A stretch of DNA of 64,000 nt from Robertmurraya dakarensis. GTDB taxonomy: Bacteria; Bacillota; Bacilli; Bacillales; Cytobacillaceae. The position numbers and the translations under genes were made by a program. The notes beneath the pieces were generated by a model. The model did not search any database. It was given only the letters and a program-made list of their open reading frames with translations, and was not told the DNA's origin. Where the stretch lies: the NCBI RefSeq assembly GCF_900156875.1, contig NZ_LT707409.1:183122-247121 (forward strand). Reading direction: 5' to 3'. Below, piece after piece: positions 51,307-59,151 of the stretch; positions within the stretch are counted from its first letter, which is position 1, and each line of letters starts with the position of its first letter.

Positions 51307-52701
51307 TTGAATACATTTTTAGTTATCGTGAATATCTTTATATTTCTAGCTATCATAATTGGATTGTATAGGATGCAGCAGAAACATGTTTCTTTCTCAA
51401 AACGAGTGTTCGCTGGACTTGGTCTAGGTATATTGTTTGGGTTGATTATGAATCTTTTGTATGGCCTGGCCTCTGACGTAACTGCAACTACGATTGAGTG
51501 GTTCAGTATTGTGGGTTCTGGTTATGTGAAGCTGTTACAAATGATTGTGATGCCATTAGTGTTTATCTCCATTGTCGGGGCATTTTCAAAGGTGAAATTA
51601 TCAAATAATCTTGGGAAAATAAGTTTTTTTGGGATTGGGATATTGTTATTAACAACTGGGATTTCTGCAGCAATTGGGATTGGAGCTGCTTTGGGCTTTG
51701 GTTTAGAGGGCATTCAATTACAAGCAGGAGAAGCGGAAGAAACTCGTAATGCAGAACTTACGGAACGGGTCGCAACGGTAGAGGATTTAACGATTCCTGA
51801 ACAAGTTCTCTCTTTTATCCCAGCTAATCCGTTTGCAGATTTAACGGGTTCTCGACCAACATCAACGATAGCTGTTGTTATTTTTGCGTCATTTATCGGG
51901 CTGGCCTATTTAGGTGTAAGCCGGAAGCAGCCAGAACAAGCTGAATTGTTTGCTAAAATTGTCGATGCTTTTTATGCCATTATAATGCGGATCGTCACAT
52001 TAATCTTAAGGTTAACACCTTATGGGGTGTTGGCATTAATGATAAAAGTAGCGGCAACAAGTGATTATGAGTCGATTCTGAACTTAGGTAAATTTGTGAT
52101 TGCTTCTTATGCAGCTCTTATTGTGATGTTCTTGATACACTTGCTCATGATTAGTTTAGCAAAATTAAATCCTGTAACGTATGTAAAAAAAGGGCTGCCA
52201 ACTTTAACGTTTGCCTTTACATCTCGTTCGAGCGCCGGTACACTGCCCCTCAATATTAAGACTCAAACGGATGGATATGGTGTGTCGGAAGGAGTAGCCA
52301 ACTTTGTTGGACCATTTGGTTTATCGATTGGACAAAATGGTTGTGCAGGTATTTATCCAGCCATGTTAGCGGTTATGGCAGCCCCAACGGCTGGTATTAA
52401 TCCCTTGGAACCAGGGTTTATCCTAACACTTATTATTGTAATTATAATCAGTTCATTTGGAGTAGCCGGTGTAGGCGGCGGAGCAACATTTGCTTCCTTA
52501 ATCGTTCTCTCTGTATTGAATCTGCCTTTGGTAATCGTAGGACTGTTAATCTCTGTAGAGCCTCTTATCGATATGGGGCGTACTGCATTAAATGTAAGCG
52601 GCAGTATGTTATCTGGTATTTTAACAAGTAAAATAACTGGTGATTTAGACGAAGAGGTATATAACAATAAAAAGGGATTGGATGAATTAGTTGAAGTATA
52701 A
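51307..52701 (+). CDS. tcyP: L-cystine:cation symporter, TcyP type
   Basis: This 464-residue protein of the dicarboxylate/amino acid:cation symporter family has eight helices and two re-entrant loops. It follows B. subtilis TcyP through its length: the start VIVNIFIFLAIIIGLYRMQQ, the FTSRSSAGTLPLN substrate loop, GQNGCAGIYPAML and SVEPLIDMGRTALNV. It imports cystine for sulfur supply. The start is a TTG behind GAAGGGA. It is monocistronic with a terminator. Confidence 0.9.
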   Translation: MNTFLVIVNIFIFLAIIIGLYRMQQKHVSFSKRVFAGLGLGILFGLIMNLLYGLASDVTATTIEWFSIVGSGYVKLLQMIVMPLVFISIVGAFSKVKLSNNLGKISFFGIGILLLTTGISAAIGIGAALGFGLEGIQLQAGEAEETRNAELTERVATVEDLTIPEQVLSFIPANPFADLTGSRPTSTIAVVIFASFIGLAYLGVSRKQPEQAELFAKIVDAFYAIIMRIVTLILRLTPYGVLALMIKVAATSDYESILNLGKFVIASYAALIVMFLIHLLMISLAKLNPVTYVKKGLPTLTFAFTSRSSAGTLPLNIKTQTDGYGVSEGVANFVGPFGLSIGQNGCAGIYPAMLAVMAAPTAGINPLEPGFILTLIIVIIISSFGVAGVGGGATFASLIVLSVLNLPLVIVGLLISVEPLIDMGRTALNVSGSMLSGILTSKITGDLDEEVYNNKKGLDELVEV

Positions 52702-52720
52702 GAAAGATATTATTAGCAGT

Positions 52721-52756
52721 GCTGTCCGAAAAGTCATTTGGGCAGTCTTTTTTTTC
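52721..52756 (+). terminator. Terminator of tcyP
   Basis: CTGTCC / GGGCAG stem with a 12-base loop, followed by T-rich sequence of ten bases. Confidence 0.8.
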
Positions 52757-52761
52757 GAACT

Positions 52762-52954
52762 TGCTGCTATGCACACAAGAAAAGTTTTGGATAACAGATC
52801 CCAATGGAATGAGTGGGAATTCTTTTATACAAAGACCGATGTGGAAAAGATGGATTCCTACGAAAGCGGAGAATGTTGTTCTAGTGATCCGCAACAAAGA
52901 GAGGCTTGTTGTGAACCAGATACCCAGAAAGTTGATTTGCTGAATAGAGCCTAA
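52762..52954 (+). pseudogene. C-terminal remnant of an ArsI/CadI-like dioxygenase gene
   Basis: In one frame the sequence reads CTQEKFWITDPNG; one missing base near 52810 shifts it to NEWEFFYTKTDVEKMDSYES, followed by the cysteine-rich tail GECCSSDPQQREACC and a stop at 52952. DPNGNEWEFFY plus a Cys-rich tail is characteristic of the ArsI/CadI VOC proteins that break carbon-arsenic bonds. The first two thirds of the gene are gone. It has a good terminator just behind the stop. Confidence 0.6.
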
Positions 52955-52956
52955 AA

Positions 52957-52999
52957 AAGAAAGCGAATTCGAGCGTTCCCGGATTCGCTTTCTTTTTTT
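52957..52999 (+). terminator. Terminator behind the ArsI-like remnant
   Basis: AAGAAAGCGAAT / ATTCGCTTTCTT stem followed by seven T. Confidence 0.85.
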
Positions 53000-53058
53000 G
53001 CGAGAAGGAATAAAAAGATACATAAATGGAATACTAACCAAAAACTGGAGGCAACATT

Positions 53059-53646
53059 GTGGAAAAAGGTCAGCTGGAAATGATTGACAAAATCATGAAG
53101 GTCGAAATTGAACAGAATGCCAGACTGTTGGATTATTGGAAGGAGTTTTCAACCTTCTCTAATTGGCAAGTTTGGATTGTCCTTGCAATGCTTGTAGTTC
53201 CTCTCATTATTTTATTGCTTTTCATAGATCGAAGAAAAGCATTTCAACTTGGATTTTATGGATACAGTGTGCATGTGTTTTTTGCTTATACAGATATAAT
53301 GGGCACGGAACGAGGGATTTGGTTCTATCCTTATAAAATTCTTCCATTTCTTCCTTCTAATTTCACATTGGACGCATCATTGGTGCCTGTGATCTATATT
53401 CTTTTTTATCAGTGGACCCTAAACAAAAGTAAGAATTATTATATTTGGATGATCCCTTTATGTTTGGTGTTAGCATTTTTAATGAAGCCGCTTATGGTGG
53501 GCCTCGGCTTGTTTTACTTTCGGGAGAAAGAGAACTTTTTCTTGCTCTTTTTAGGGTATGTATTCGTCGCACTGATTTCCAAATTCTTAACGGAATTTTT
53601 TATTCTCTTGGGAAAAACTACAAAGTGGAGTTTAAATAATAAGTAG
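53059..53646 (+). CDS. CBO0543-like membrane protein
   Basis: This 195-residue protein begins at a GTG behind GGAGG with a soluble head of about 35 residues, then five or six hydrophobic helices. FYPYKILPFLPSNFTLDASL followed by VPVIYILFYQW is typical of the CBO0543 membrane family of unknown function. It is monocistronic and closed by a terminator. Confidence 0.65.
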   Translation: MEKGQLEMIDKIMKVEIEQNARLLDYWKEFSTFSNWQVWIVLAMLVVPLIILLLFIDRRKAFQLGFYGYSVHVFFAYTDIMGTERGIWFYPYKILPFLPSNFTLDASLVPVIYILFYQWTLNKSKNYYIWMIPLCLVLAFLMKPLMVGLGLFYFREKENFFLLFLGYVFVALISKFLTEFFILLGKTTKWSLNNK

Positions 53647-53654
53647 AGCGGTTA

Positions 53655-53687
53655 AAAGGACAATCCCAAACAGATTGTCCTTTATGG
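53655..53687. terminator. Terminator between convergent genes
   Basis: AAAGGACAAT / ATTGTCCTTT stem with a 9-base loop. Confidence 0.8.
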
Positions 53688-53692
53688 TGAAA

Positions 53693-54373
53693 TTATAAAA
53701 ACATCTTTTCTAATTCTAACGGTTCGATGTATTCTCCATCTTTGTATGCACGCATATTTCCTCCGGAGATTTCATCGATTAGAACGATTTGCTTGTCGTC
53801 ACCAACTCGTCCAAATTCAAATTTGATGTCATAAAGCTCAATGCCTTTTTTTGTTAGTTCATCTTTCACGACATTTCCGATTTGCTGTGTCAGGGCTTTT
53901 AACACTTGATATTCGTCCTTTGTTAAAATACCAAGCATATCTAATGCATCCTCACTGATTGGCGGGTCCTGGCGATCATCATCTTTTAAGGTGACTTCAA
54001 CAAATGCATCTAGAGGTTGTCCTTCTTCGGCATACAAACCATACCGGCGTAAAAAGCTTCCTACTGCGCGATAACGGCAAATGACTTCAAGTCCTTTTCC
54101 AAACACTTCAGCAGGCTTGACTGTCATCGTAGCTTGTTCTATATCAGCATCAATATAATGCGTAGGAATTCCTTTTTCTTTTAAAATTTCAAAAAAGAAT
54201 TTCGTTAATTTTAGACCGGCACGGCCAGCACCTTCCATCGTAAGGCCGACTGTGTTTGCTCCTGGATCAAACACGCCATCAACGCCAGTAACGTCATCCT
54301 TAAATTTAAGCAAGTAATTTCCGTCTTCTAATGCATAAACATCCTTTGTTTTTCCTGTGTACGTGAGCTTCAT
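53693..54373 (-). CDS. purC: Phosphoribosylaminoimidazole-succinocarboxamide synthase, divergent stand-alone type
   Basis: This 226-residue protein of the SAICAR synthetase family makes SAICAR from CAIR, aspartate and ATP in purine synthesis. GKTKDVYALEDGNYLLKFKD (ATP loop), VICRYRAVGSFLRRYG (substrate Arg) and IVLIDEISGGNMR are visible. It differs from Bacillus PurC, which reads DEISPDT at the last motif, and it lies outside any pur operon. It may be a second PurC acquired from clostridia or one with another substrate. It starts behind AAAGGAG. Confidence 0.8.
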   Translation of the reverse strand: MKLTYTGKTKDVYALEDGNYLLKFKDDVTGVDGVFDPGANTVGLTMEGAGRAGLKLTKFFFEILKEKGIPTHYIDADIEQATMTVKPAEVFGKGLEVICRYRAVGSFLRRYGLYAEEGQPLDAFVEVTLKDDDRQDPPISEDALDMLGILTKDEYQVLKALTQQIGNVVKDELTKKGIELYDIKFEFGRVGDDKQIVLIDEISGGNMRAYKDGEYIEPLELEKMFL

Positions 54374-54503
54374 GTTAAATCTCCTTTGAGGGTTTTATTA
54401 TTTACATAGATTATTATAATCTAATAATAATAAAATTTCAGATGAAATTGAAAAATGTTTGTGATGACGGGACAAGAGGGGGAGATAGTGCGTAAAAACT
54501 TCG

Positions 54504-54545
54504 AATTGAAAAGTCCCTACTTACACTGAAGTAGGGGGCTTTAAA
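54504..54545 (-). terminator. Terminator of the small membrane protein gene at 54568
   Basis: Read on the minus strand, AAAGCCCCCTACTT / AAGTAGGGACTTTT forms a stem followed by T-rich sequence. Confidence 0.7.
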
Positions 54546-54567
54546 CAGTTAACAATATTGAACAGCA

Positions 54568-54747
54568 TTATCCTTTGAAATAAAGTAACGCAATAAGGAA
54601 AATGATGAGTCCTATCATAAAAATAGAACCGATTCCTGCACTGTACACTACATAAACTTTCACATGAATAACGATATGAACAATCAGAATAATCAGTAAT
54701 AAAAGCAGCAACAAAAGAAATAATTTTACGTTTCTCTTCCTATACAA
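54568..54747 (-). CDS. Small two-helix membrane protein
   Basis: This 59-residue protein starts at a TTG seven bases after AAGGTG. A basic start (YRKRNVK) leads into a Leu-rich helix (LFLLLLLLLLIILIVHIVI), a short loop, and a second helix (GIGSIFMIGLIIFLIALLYF). No family is recognised. A terminator follows in the right orientation. Confidence 0.6.
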   Translation of the reverse strand: MYRKRNVKLFLLLLLLLLIILIVHIVIHVKVYVVYSAGIGSIFMIGLIIFLIALLYFKG

Positions 54748-54890
54748 AGAATCAGCACCTTATATCCTTTTTTGAGAAGCGTTATTATTGTACTGTTATT
54801 CATTGTATATTTTGCTTTAGCTTGTATCATTCGTGGAAATTCCTTCGATACCATACGGCGGGGGATTTTGACAAGAAAATGCCACGGTAT

Positions 54891-55019
54891 CAGTCGGTGG
54901 AACTTTGATTGTGACAGGGAACGAACGAAGAGGCCGCATCGAGTCTGAAAAGAGCAGGGATTCAGACAGGGGAGGCCCTAAGGGGGTCCACCGAGTCTGA
55001 ATGGCGTGCGGGTTCCACA
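54891..55019. repeat. 52-bp tandem hairpin array, locus 3
   Basis: One full stem-loop at 54943-54967 (GTCTGAAA, 9-nt loop, ATTCAGAC), a left arm GTCTGAAT exactly 52 bp later (54995-55002) with a decayed right arm, and a decayed right arm ATTGTGAC 52 bp earlier (54908-54915). It is the most degenerate of the three arrays. It lies in the 289-bp gap between minus-strand genes. Confidence 0.8.
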
Positions 55020-55036
55020 ATAGTAAGCTCTAATTC

Positions 55037-55282
55037 TTATAAAAACATTAGAATTTGTATCAATGTGACCACAGCTGTTCCAATGATGGGTGCGATTTTT
55101 AACAGTATCAGTCCGCTCGGTGTGGAGATTAATGGATCAAGCGGATCCTTGGCAGGTGAGGCTAGAAGATTGATGAAACGGATCCATCGGCTAGGTTTCA
55201 TTGGGAAATCAGGAACATCAACATGATATTCATCTAACTTTGTACGCAAATGACGGTCTTGTTTAAAGGGATCCTGACTCAT
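55037..55282 (-). CDS. Small membrane protein, probable anti-sigma factor
   Basis: This 81-residue protein has a charged head (DPFKQDRHLRTKLDEYHVD) and one C-terminal helix (GLILLKIAPIIGTAVVTLIQ). Its start overlaps the end of the ECF sigma gene by 20 bp. Short one-helix proteins coupled to an ECF gene usually restrain the sigma factor; that is the basis for the role, as no sequence family is recognised. Confidence 0.65.
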   Translation of the reverse strand: MSQDPFKQDRHLRTKLDEYHVDVPDFPMKPSRWIRFINLLASPAKDPLDPLISTPSGLILLKIAPIIGTAVVTLIQILMFL

Positions 55283-55811
55283 TGTAGCCGCCCTCCAATT
55301 CTTTTTTTAATTTTTTGATAGCTGCGTGTAATCTAGACTTAACCGTCCCTATAGGAATACCTAGGATTTGGGCTATTTCTTCTTGCGGCATATCGTGGTA
55401 GTAGAATAATAATACAACGGCACGCTGAATATCAGGGAGACGCGCGACTGCTTCCCGAATTGTCATTCTATCAGAATGAGGCAATTCCTCTGACTGCTGC
55501 AGGGGAGCCAGAAAGGGCAAGAGACTCCTCCATTTTTTCCGACGGTTTAATTTTGTGATCATCAGTCGATAAGCTGTCTGAAAGAGATAGGATTTAAGTT
55601 TTCCATGCTTTGGATTGTAATGATGCTTATAGCGCTGCAGTTTGACAAATGTGTCTTGAACGATATCAATGCTCAATTGCTCATCCCTTGTGCAGCGAAA
55701 AATAAACGAATAAATCGGCTGCTTTAGAAGAGTGTATATTCTTTCTAATGCGTCTTCATCTCCATTTTGATAAGCGGTCATCCATTCTTCTTCACGTTCA
55801 CTCAATATCAT
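55263..55811 (-). CDS. ECF-type RNA polymerase sigma factor
   Basis: This 182-residue protein has region 2 (IDIVQDTFVKLQRYKHHY, then LKSYLFQTAYRLM) and region 4 (MPQEEIAQILGIPIGTVKSR). The start overlaps the preceding membrane-protein gene by 14 bp, and the following small gene overlaps its end. The layout resembles the B. subtilis sigY operon, in which the sigma factor is followed by small membrane regulators. Confidence 0.85.
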   Translation of the reverse strand: MILSEREEEWMTAYQNGDEDALERIYTLLKQPIYSFIFRCTRDEQLSIDIVQDTFVKLQRYKHHYNPKHGKLKSYLFQTAYRLMITKLNRRKKWRSLLPFLAPLQQSEELPHSDRMTIREAVARLPDIQRAVVLLFYYHDMPQEEIAQILGIPIGTVKSRLHAAIKKLKKELEGGYNESGSL

Positions 55812-56169
55812 CGCCCCAGCGTTCTTTAATCGATTTTAATGTCATCGAGACCCTGCATATTAAATAAATCATGGATACAAGTGTCCACACTTGTGCTTGG
55901 TTCGTAAAAAATTGCACAAACACATTCTCAACACTTTCTCCATTCGAGATTAAAAAATTAAGAGCTTGCACACAAATAATCGCATAGATTGCTAGACCGA
56001 TGGTGAGTGTATCAAAGACGTTCCATCTTAAGTAAACTTTCGTTTTCTTATAATTGATTTTACCATTTTCCCGGACTACATGCTTGCGGTCCATTGGAAT
56101 CGCAATTGCTAAAATGAAAACCATTAACACACCTGCTACAATAAGAGAAACAATCCAGCCTGTATCCAT
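55798..56169 (-). CDS. Membrane protein co-transcribed with an ECF sigma factor
   Basis: This 123-residue protein starts at the ATG preceded by GGGGATG; an ATG ten codons earlier has no site. Three hydrophobic helices are visible (IVSLIVAGVLMVFILAIAI, TLTIGLAIYAIICVQALNF, VWTLVSMIYLICRVSM). No family is recognised. As the first gene of the sigma operon it may take part in sensing or in restraining the sigma factor. Confidence 0.65.
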   Translation of the reverse strand: MDTGWIVSLIVAGVLMVFILAIAIPMDRKHVVRENGKINYKKTKVYLRWNVFDTLTIGLAIYAIICVQALNFLISNGESVENVFVQFFTNQAQVWTLVSMIYLICRVSMTLKSIKERWGDDIE

Positions 56170-56537
56170 TTTATAACATCCCCAATCTTTATTCTTCACT
56201 AACTATACAAGCGGGAAGGCAAAAAGGTTCAAGTAAAATAAGGGGAATTTATATCTTAAGTAAAAAGAAGGGAATGAAAGCCATTTTTTATCTCCTCTAA
56301 TGACATTCCTTCCTGGTTATGTTTTTCAGTTCAGTGAATTCTCTCTATAGATACCATGTAATGATAATTGGAAGTGGAATTTCTGCTTTTACAAATAATT
56401 GGGTCAAATATTACGAAGCTGTTTCTTTTTTAAATAGTTGGAATGATTCCATGACGAGAGAGTGATTTTTTATTATGATAGGGTATGCTAAGTACTTTCT
56501 GGAAGTCTTAAGGTAGGAGAAGGAGTGAATTGAACAG
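56170..56537. other. Gene-free gap
   Basis: These 368 bases hold a loose inverted repeat (AGAAGGGAATG / CATTCCTTCCT, about 56270-56313) and AT-rich sequence. No gene or convincing control site was found. Confidence 0.4.
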
Positions 56538-56978
56538 TTGGTGTTTCGTTCGAAAATAGATAAATATTTTTTATTTGTGATAACGGTTGCGATTATTGTC
56601 TTAGCTTTTGCTTGTCTTTTTCCACTTTTTTTAGATGGACAAAAGGAACCTTTTGGAATCGTATTGATGTTTTCTATGTTTACTTTAACAACGGGCTTTT
56701 TATTATGGATTAGCTTTTCAATCAGATATATATTCCAGGAAAAATATTTGTTGGTGAAGGCTGGCCCTCTAAACAAACGTATTGCTTATAGTGAAATGAT
56801 AAGTATCCGGCCAACAAAAGACATTTTAACTGGTTATCGTATTTTGTCTTCTATCGATGCTTTGGCTATTTCTTATCAGACAGGTTTGATGGGGGAGATA
56901 AAAATCTCTCCAAAAGACAAGGAACGATTTATAGAAGAGTTAAAAATGAGAGTTTCGGGCATAAAGATCTTACAATGA
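56538..56978 (+). CDS. Membrane protein with bacterial PH-like domain
   Basis: This 146-residue protein has two hydrophobic helices (LFVITVAIIVLAFACLFPLF, IVLMFSMFTLTTGFLLWI) followed by a PH-like beta domain (YIFQEKYLLVKAGPLNKRIA, then YSEMISIRPTKDILTGYRIL). Such proteins are common in bacilli and of unknown role. The start is a TTG or the next GTG; the AAGGAG site is rather far (about 14 bases), so the start is uncertain. Confidence 0.65.
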   Translation: MVFRSKIDKYFLFVITVAIIVLAFACLFPLFLDGQKEPFGIVLMFSMFTLTTGFLLWISFSIRYIFQEKYLLVKAGPLNKRIAYSEMISIRPTKDILTGYRILSSIDALAISYQTGLMGEIKISPKDKERFIEELKMRVSGIKILQ

Positions 56979-57071
56979 TACATAAGCAGATTACCAACGG
57001 TTTGAGAGGTATTAGAGTAGAATTACTATTTGCTTGACAGTTCTGAAAAGTAAATTAATAAGGGGAAGAGT

Positions 57072-57674
57072 CTGGAAAAATGGTTAATTGAAATTATGAA
57101 TGAGTTTGGATATATGGGGGTAATGTTTCTCATTGCGCTCGAAAATATTTTTCCCCCTATCCCTTCTGAAGTGATTTTGACGTTCGGAGGATTTATGACA
57201 ACGACATCAAATTTATCGATTTTTGGTGTTATCATGTCAGCGACGGCAGGATCGGTGATTGGTGCCGTAGTTCTTTATATAATTGGATTACAGCTTGATG
57301 TAGAAAGGTTGGAGAAAATTGTAAATAGATAGGGACATATCCTGCGTTTAACCACCAACGATATCCATAAGGCCGATGCTTGGTTTGATAAATATGGTCC
57401 ATGGACAGTGTTTTTTTGCCGTTTTATTCCTTTAATTCGCAGTTTAATTTCAATTCCTGCGGGTATGTCTAAGATGAAATTTGTCTTATTTCTTGTACTC
57501 ACAACATTTGGAACATTGATTTGGAATATTGTACTTGTGTTCTTGGGCGCTTCTGTCGGTGCATCGTGGGAAGTTATTGTAGAATATATGGACGTTTATT
57601 CAAATGCAGTTTATGTCATACTGGCTCTATTCCTTATTATTCTAATCTTTATTTTTGTGAAAAAAAGAAAGTAA
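57072..57674 (+). pseudogene. DedA-family gene interrupted by an amber codon
   Basis: The frame reads EKWLIEIMNEFGYMGVMFLI and FPPIPSEVILTFGGFMTT as in intact DedA/SNARE-associated membrane proteins, stops at TAG (57330-57332) after KIVNR, and resumes in the same frame with GHILRLTTNDIHKADAWFDK and FFCRFIPLIRSLISIPAGMS to a proper stop. DedA proteins usually have a Tyr here (RYG), one base from TAG. The first codon also looks damaged: CTG at 57072 stands where a start is expected behind AGGGGAAGAG. Confidence 0.8.
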
Positions 57675-57705
57675 TTGCTGGTATTTAGCTCTTTTTTTCT
57701 TAAAA

Positions 57706-57738
57706 ATAGCCCTTTCCTTGGTTATGGAGGGGCTTTTT
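57706..57738 (+). terminator. Terminator after the DedA remnant
   Basis: AGCCC / GGGCT stem with a long loop followed by TTTTT. Confidence 0.65.
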
Positions 57739-57749
57739 GCAGTTATTTT

Positions 57750-58280
57750 TTATGGCTGTTTAAGTGATCTATTTACTAACCGTTGGAATAACTTAAAATG
57801 AAGGACTAGAAACATAATTAAAAAGGGATAGCATAGGACTGAGTACCAAATTTTCCACTCATTATATTTAATAAAACCAAATAGAGAAGACAATAATTCA
57901 AATGCAACCGTAAGCAATGTCAAAATGGATACGTAAATGAATTTTTTTGTTTTTGACTGATCAAAAGGGTACAAATTCAAGGTTATGATACTTGCCGTCC
58001 AGTATAAAACAACTTGTCCTATTAGCGGGTTTATTTGTATTCCGGGATCATCGAGTACATAAAGTTTATACTTTACAGCTAAGACTAAATCTACAATAAG
58101 ACCAAATAATACTGCGAACAATGATGTAACATATATTTCATAGGGTTTCATTTTTTTAGGGATTTTATAGGCCGTTAGTACAAAAATAAAGCATGATATA
58201 TACATAAAAATCGTTTGTGATTTTATGGCCCATCCCCCCGTAGAATGAATGATTACTGTTATTATGTAAGTAATGTTCAT
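57750..58280 (-). CDS. CBO0543-like membrane protein
   Basis: This 176-residue protein has five or six hydrophobic helices. YKLYVLDDPGIQINPLIGQV with VLYWTASIITLNLYPF resembles the CBO0543 family. The ribosome site is weak (GAATAGAAG). It is the third member of this loose family in the window. Unknown function. Confidence 0.6.
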   Translation of the reverse strand: MNITYIITVIIHSTGGWAIKSQTIFMYISCFIFVLTAYKIPKKMKPYEIYVTSLFAVLFGLIVDLVLAVKYKLYVLDDPGIQINPLIGQVVLYWTASIITLNLYPFDQSKTKKFIYVSILTLLTVAFELLSSLFGFIKYNEWKIWYSVLCYPFLIMFLVLHFKLFQRLVNRSLKQP

Positions 58281-58332
58281 CTTCTATTCTTTATGGCAGG
58301 GATTCGAGGAGTTAGCTAGTATCACCAAACCC

Positions 58333-58353
58333 AAAAGCTAAAGAGTTTTTAGC
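58333..58353 (-). terminator. Possible terminator of the Spo0E-like gene
   Basis: On the minus strand GCTAAA / TTTAGC forms a 6-bp hairpin followed by TTTTGGG; weak. Confidence 0.35.
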
Positions 58354-58404
58354 GTGATAAAAAGGTAGGAAGTAAAGTTAGCAGCGCGTTTGAGGTCTTT
58401 TTCT

Positions 58405-58581
58405 CTACCTTTTCGTTTTTTCATATACATTTAAAAAGTAATCCAGTTCCTCGCTGGCTTGAATAGTCAGTTTATGATTGAACCCCAATTTTTGCCCGGT
58501 TTGAATTAGTTCGTTTCTTAAATATTCAATATACAGTCGAAGACTAAACGGTCCTAATATATGCAAATTTTTATCATCCAT
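58405..58581 (-). CDS. Spo0E-like aspartyl-phosphate phosphatase peptide
   Basis: This 58-residue peptide starts behind GAGGGA. LYIEYLRNELIQTGQKLGFN and QASEELDYFLNVYEK match the Spo0E family, in which the motif is usually SQELD (SEELD here). Family members remove phosphate from Spo0A and delay sporulation. It supports a spore-forming host. It is monocistronic. Confidence 0.85.
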   Translation of the reverse strand: MDDKNLHILGPFSLRLYIEYLRNELIQTGQKLGFNHKLTIQASEELDYFLNVYEKTKR

Positions 58582-58903
58582 TTAAATCCCTCTTTTGGAA
58601 TAATGAGTAAAAACACAACAAGATCAATTTTATCAATTACTTCTAATGCATTCAAAAGGTTTTTTCGATAGGTGTTAATCGGTGGGGAGGATAAGTTGTT
58701 AAAGATGGATTTTTGTAAAATTAACCGATGTACTGTCTCCTTCATCCTGTTGAGGTGTTAACATTTTTATTATTTTTACCATAAAAAGATGAAATACTTC
58801 AAACTTCTCTCACAAAAATATGGTTTCCTTCTTATTAAGATATTCATTATATATAAGTTAACGGACATATTCATGATGAAGTAAATAAAGACTTGAATTT
58901 GTC

Positions 58904-58951
58904 ATGAGGCCAAAGACGACTATTTCTATCTAGTCTTCTTTGGCCTCATTT
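58904..58951. terminator. Strong isolated hairpin terminator
   Basis: GAGGCCAAAGACGACT and AGTCTTCTTTGGCCTC form a stem of about 16 bp with one mismatch. It lies in the 570-bp gap 58582-59151 with no gene directly upstream on the plus strand, so it may end an unrecognised small RNA or be left from a lost gene. Confidence 0.55.
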
Positions 58952-59047
58952 TAACTATGCATTTCGGTACTATTACATATTCTTGGGTGAAGTATTAACT
59001 ATTAGGCGCTCGTTACTTGGTAAATAATAAGAAAATACTTTATAGCA

Positions 59048-59124
59048 TGACACTGTGTCATTAAAAACATTGACAAGTGACATTGTGTCATATAGTATAG
59101 AAGTATACAAACGACACGTTGTCA
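59048..59124. promoter_or_regulatory. Promoter with three palindromic operators of the TetR gene
   Basis: Three related palindromes are TGACACTGTGTCA (59048-59060), TGACATTGTGTCA (59078-59090) and CGACACGTTGTCA (59112-59124). The second lies between TTGACA (59070-59075) and TAGTAT (59093-59098), which are 17 bp apart. The TetR protein encoded at 59152 very probably binds here and represses itself and the Spx-like gene. Confidence 0.75.
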
Positions 59125-59151
59125 TACATACGTTAACTTGGAGGAAGAACA

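Noticed and set aside
52691-52954. Single 87-residue protein after tcyP
   Set aside because: The frame runs through the tcyP terminator; only its second half is protein-like and is better explained as an ArsI-type remnant with a frameshift.
56226-56313. Third copy of the long GGGAA-TTCCC repeat
   Set aside because: A few similar words (AAGGGGAATT) occur, but order and spacing do not match the two good copies. The same holds for 39655-39720.
57330-57332. TAG in the DedA gene as pyrrolysine
   Set aside because: No pyrrolysine context; bacilli lack the system and Tyr codons are one base away. A nonsense mutation is simpler.
58554-58745. 63-codon minus-strand frame overlapping the Spo0E-like start
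   Set aside because: It overlaps the well-supported Spo0E-like gene and its ribosome site, has a poor ribosome site of its own and no recognisable motif.
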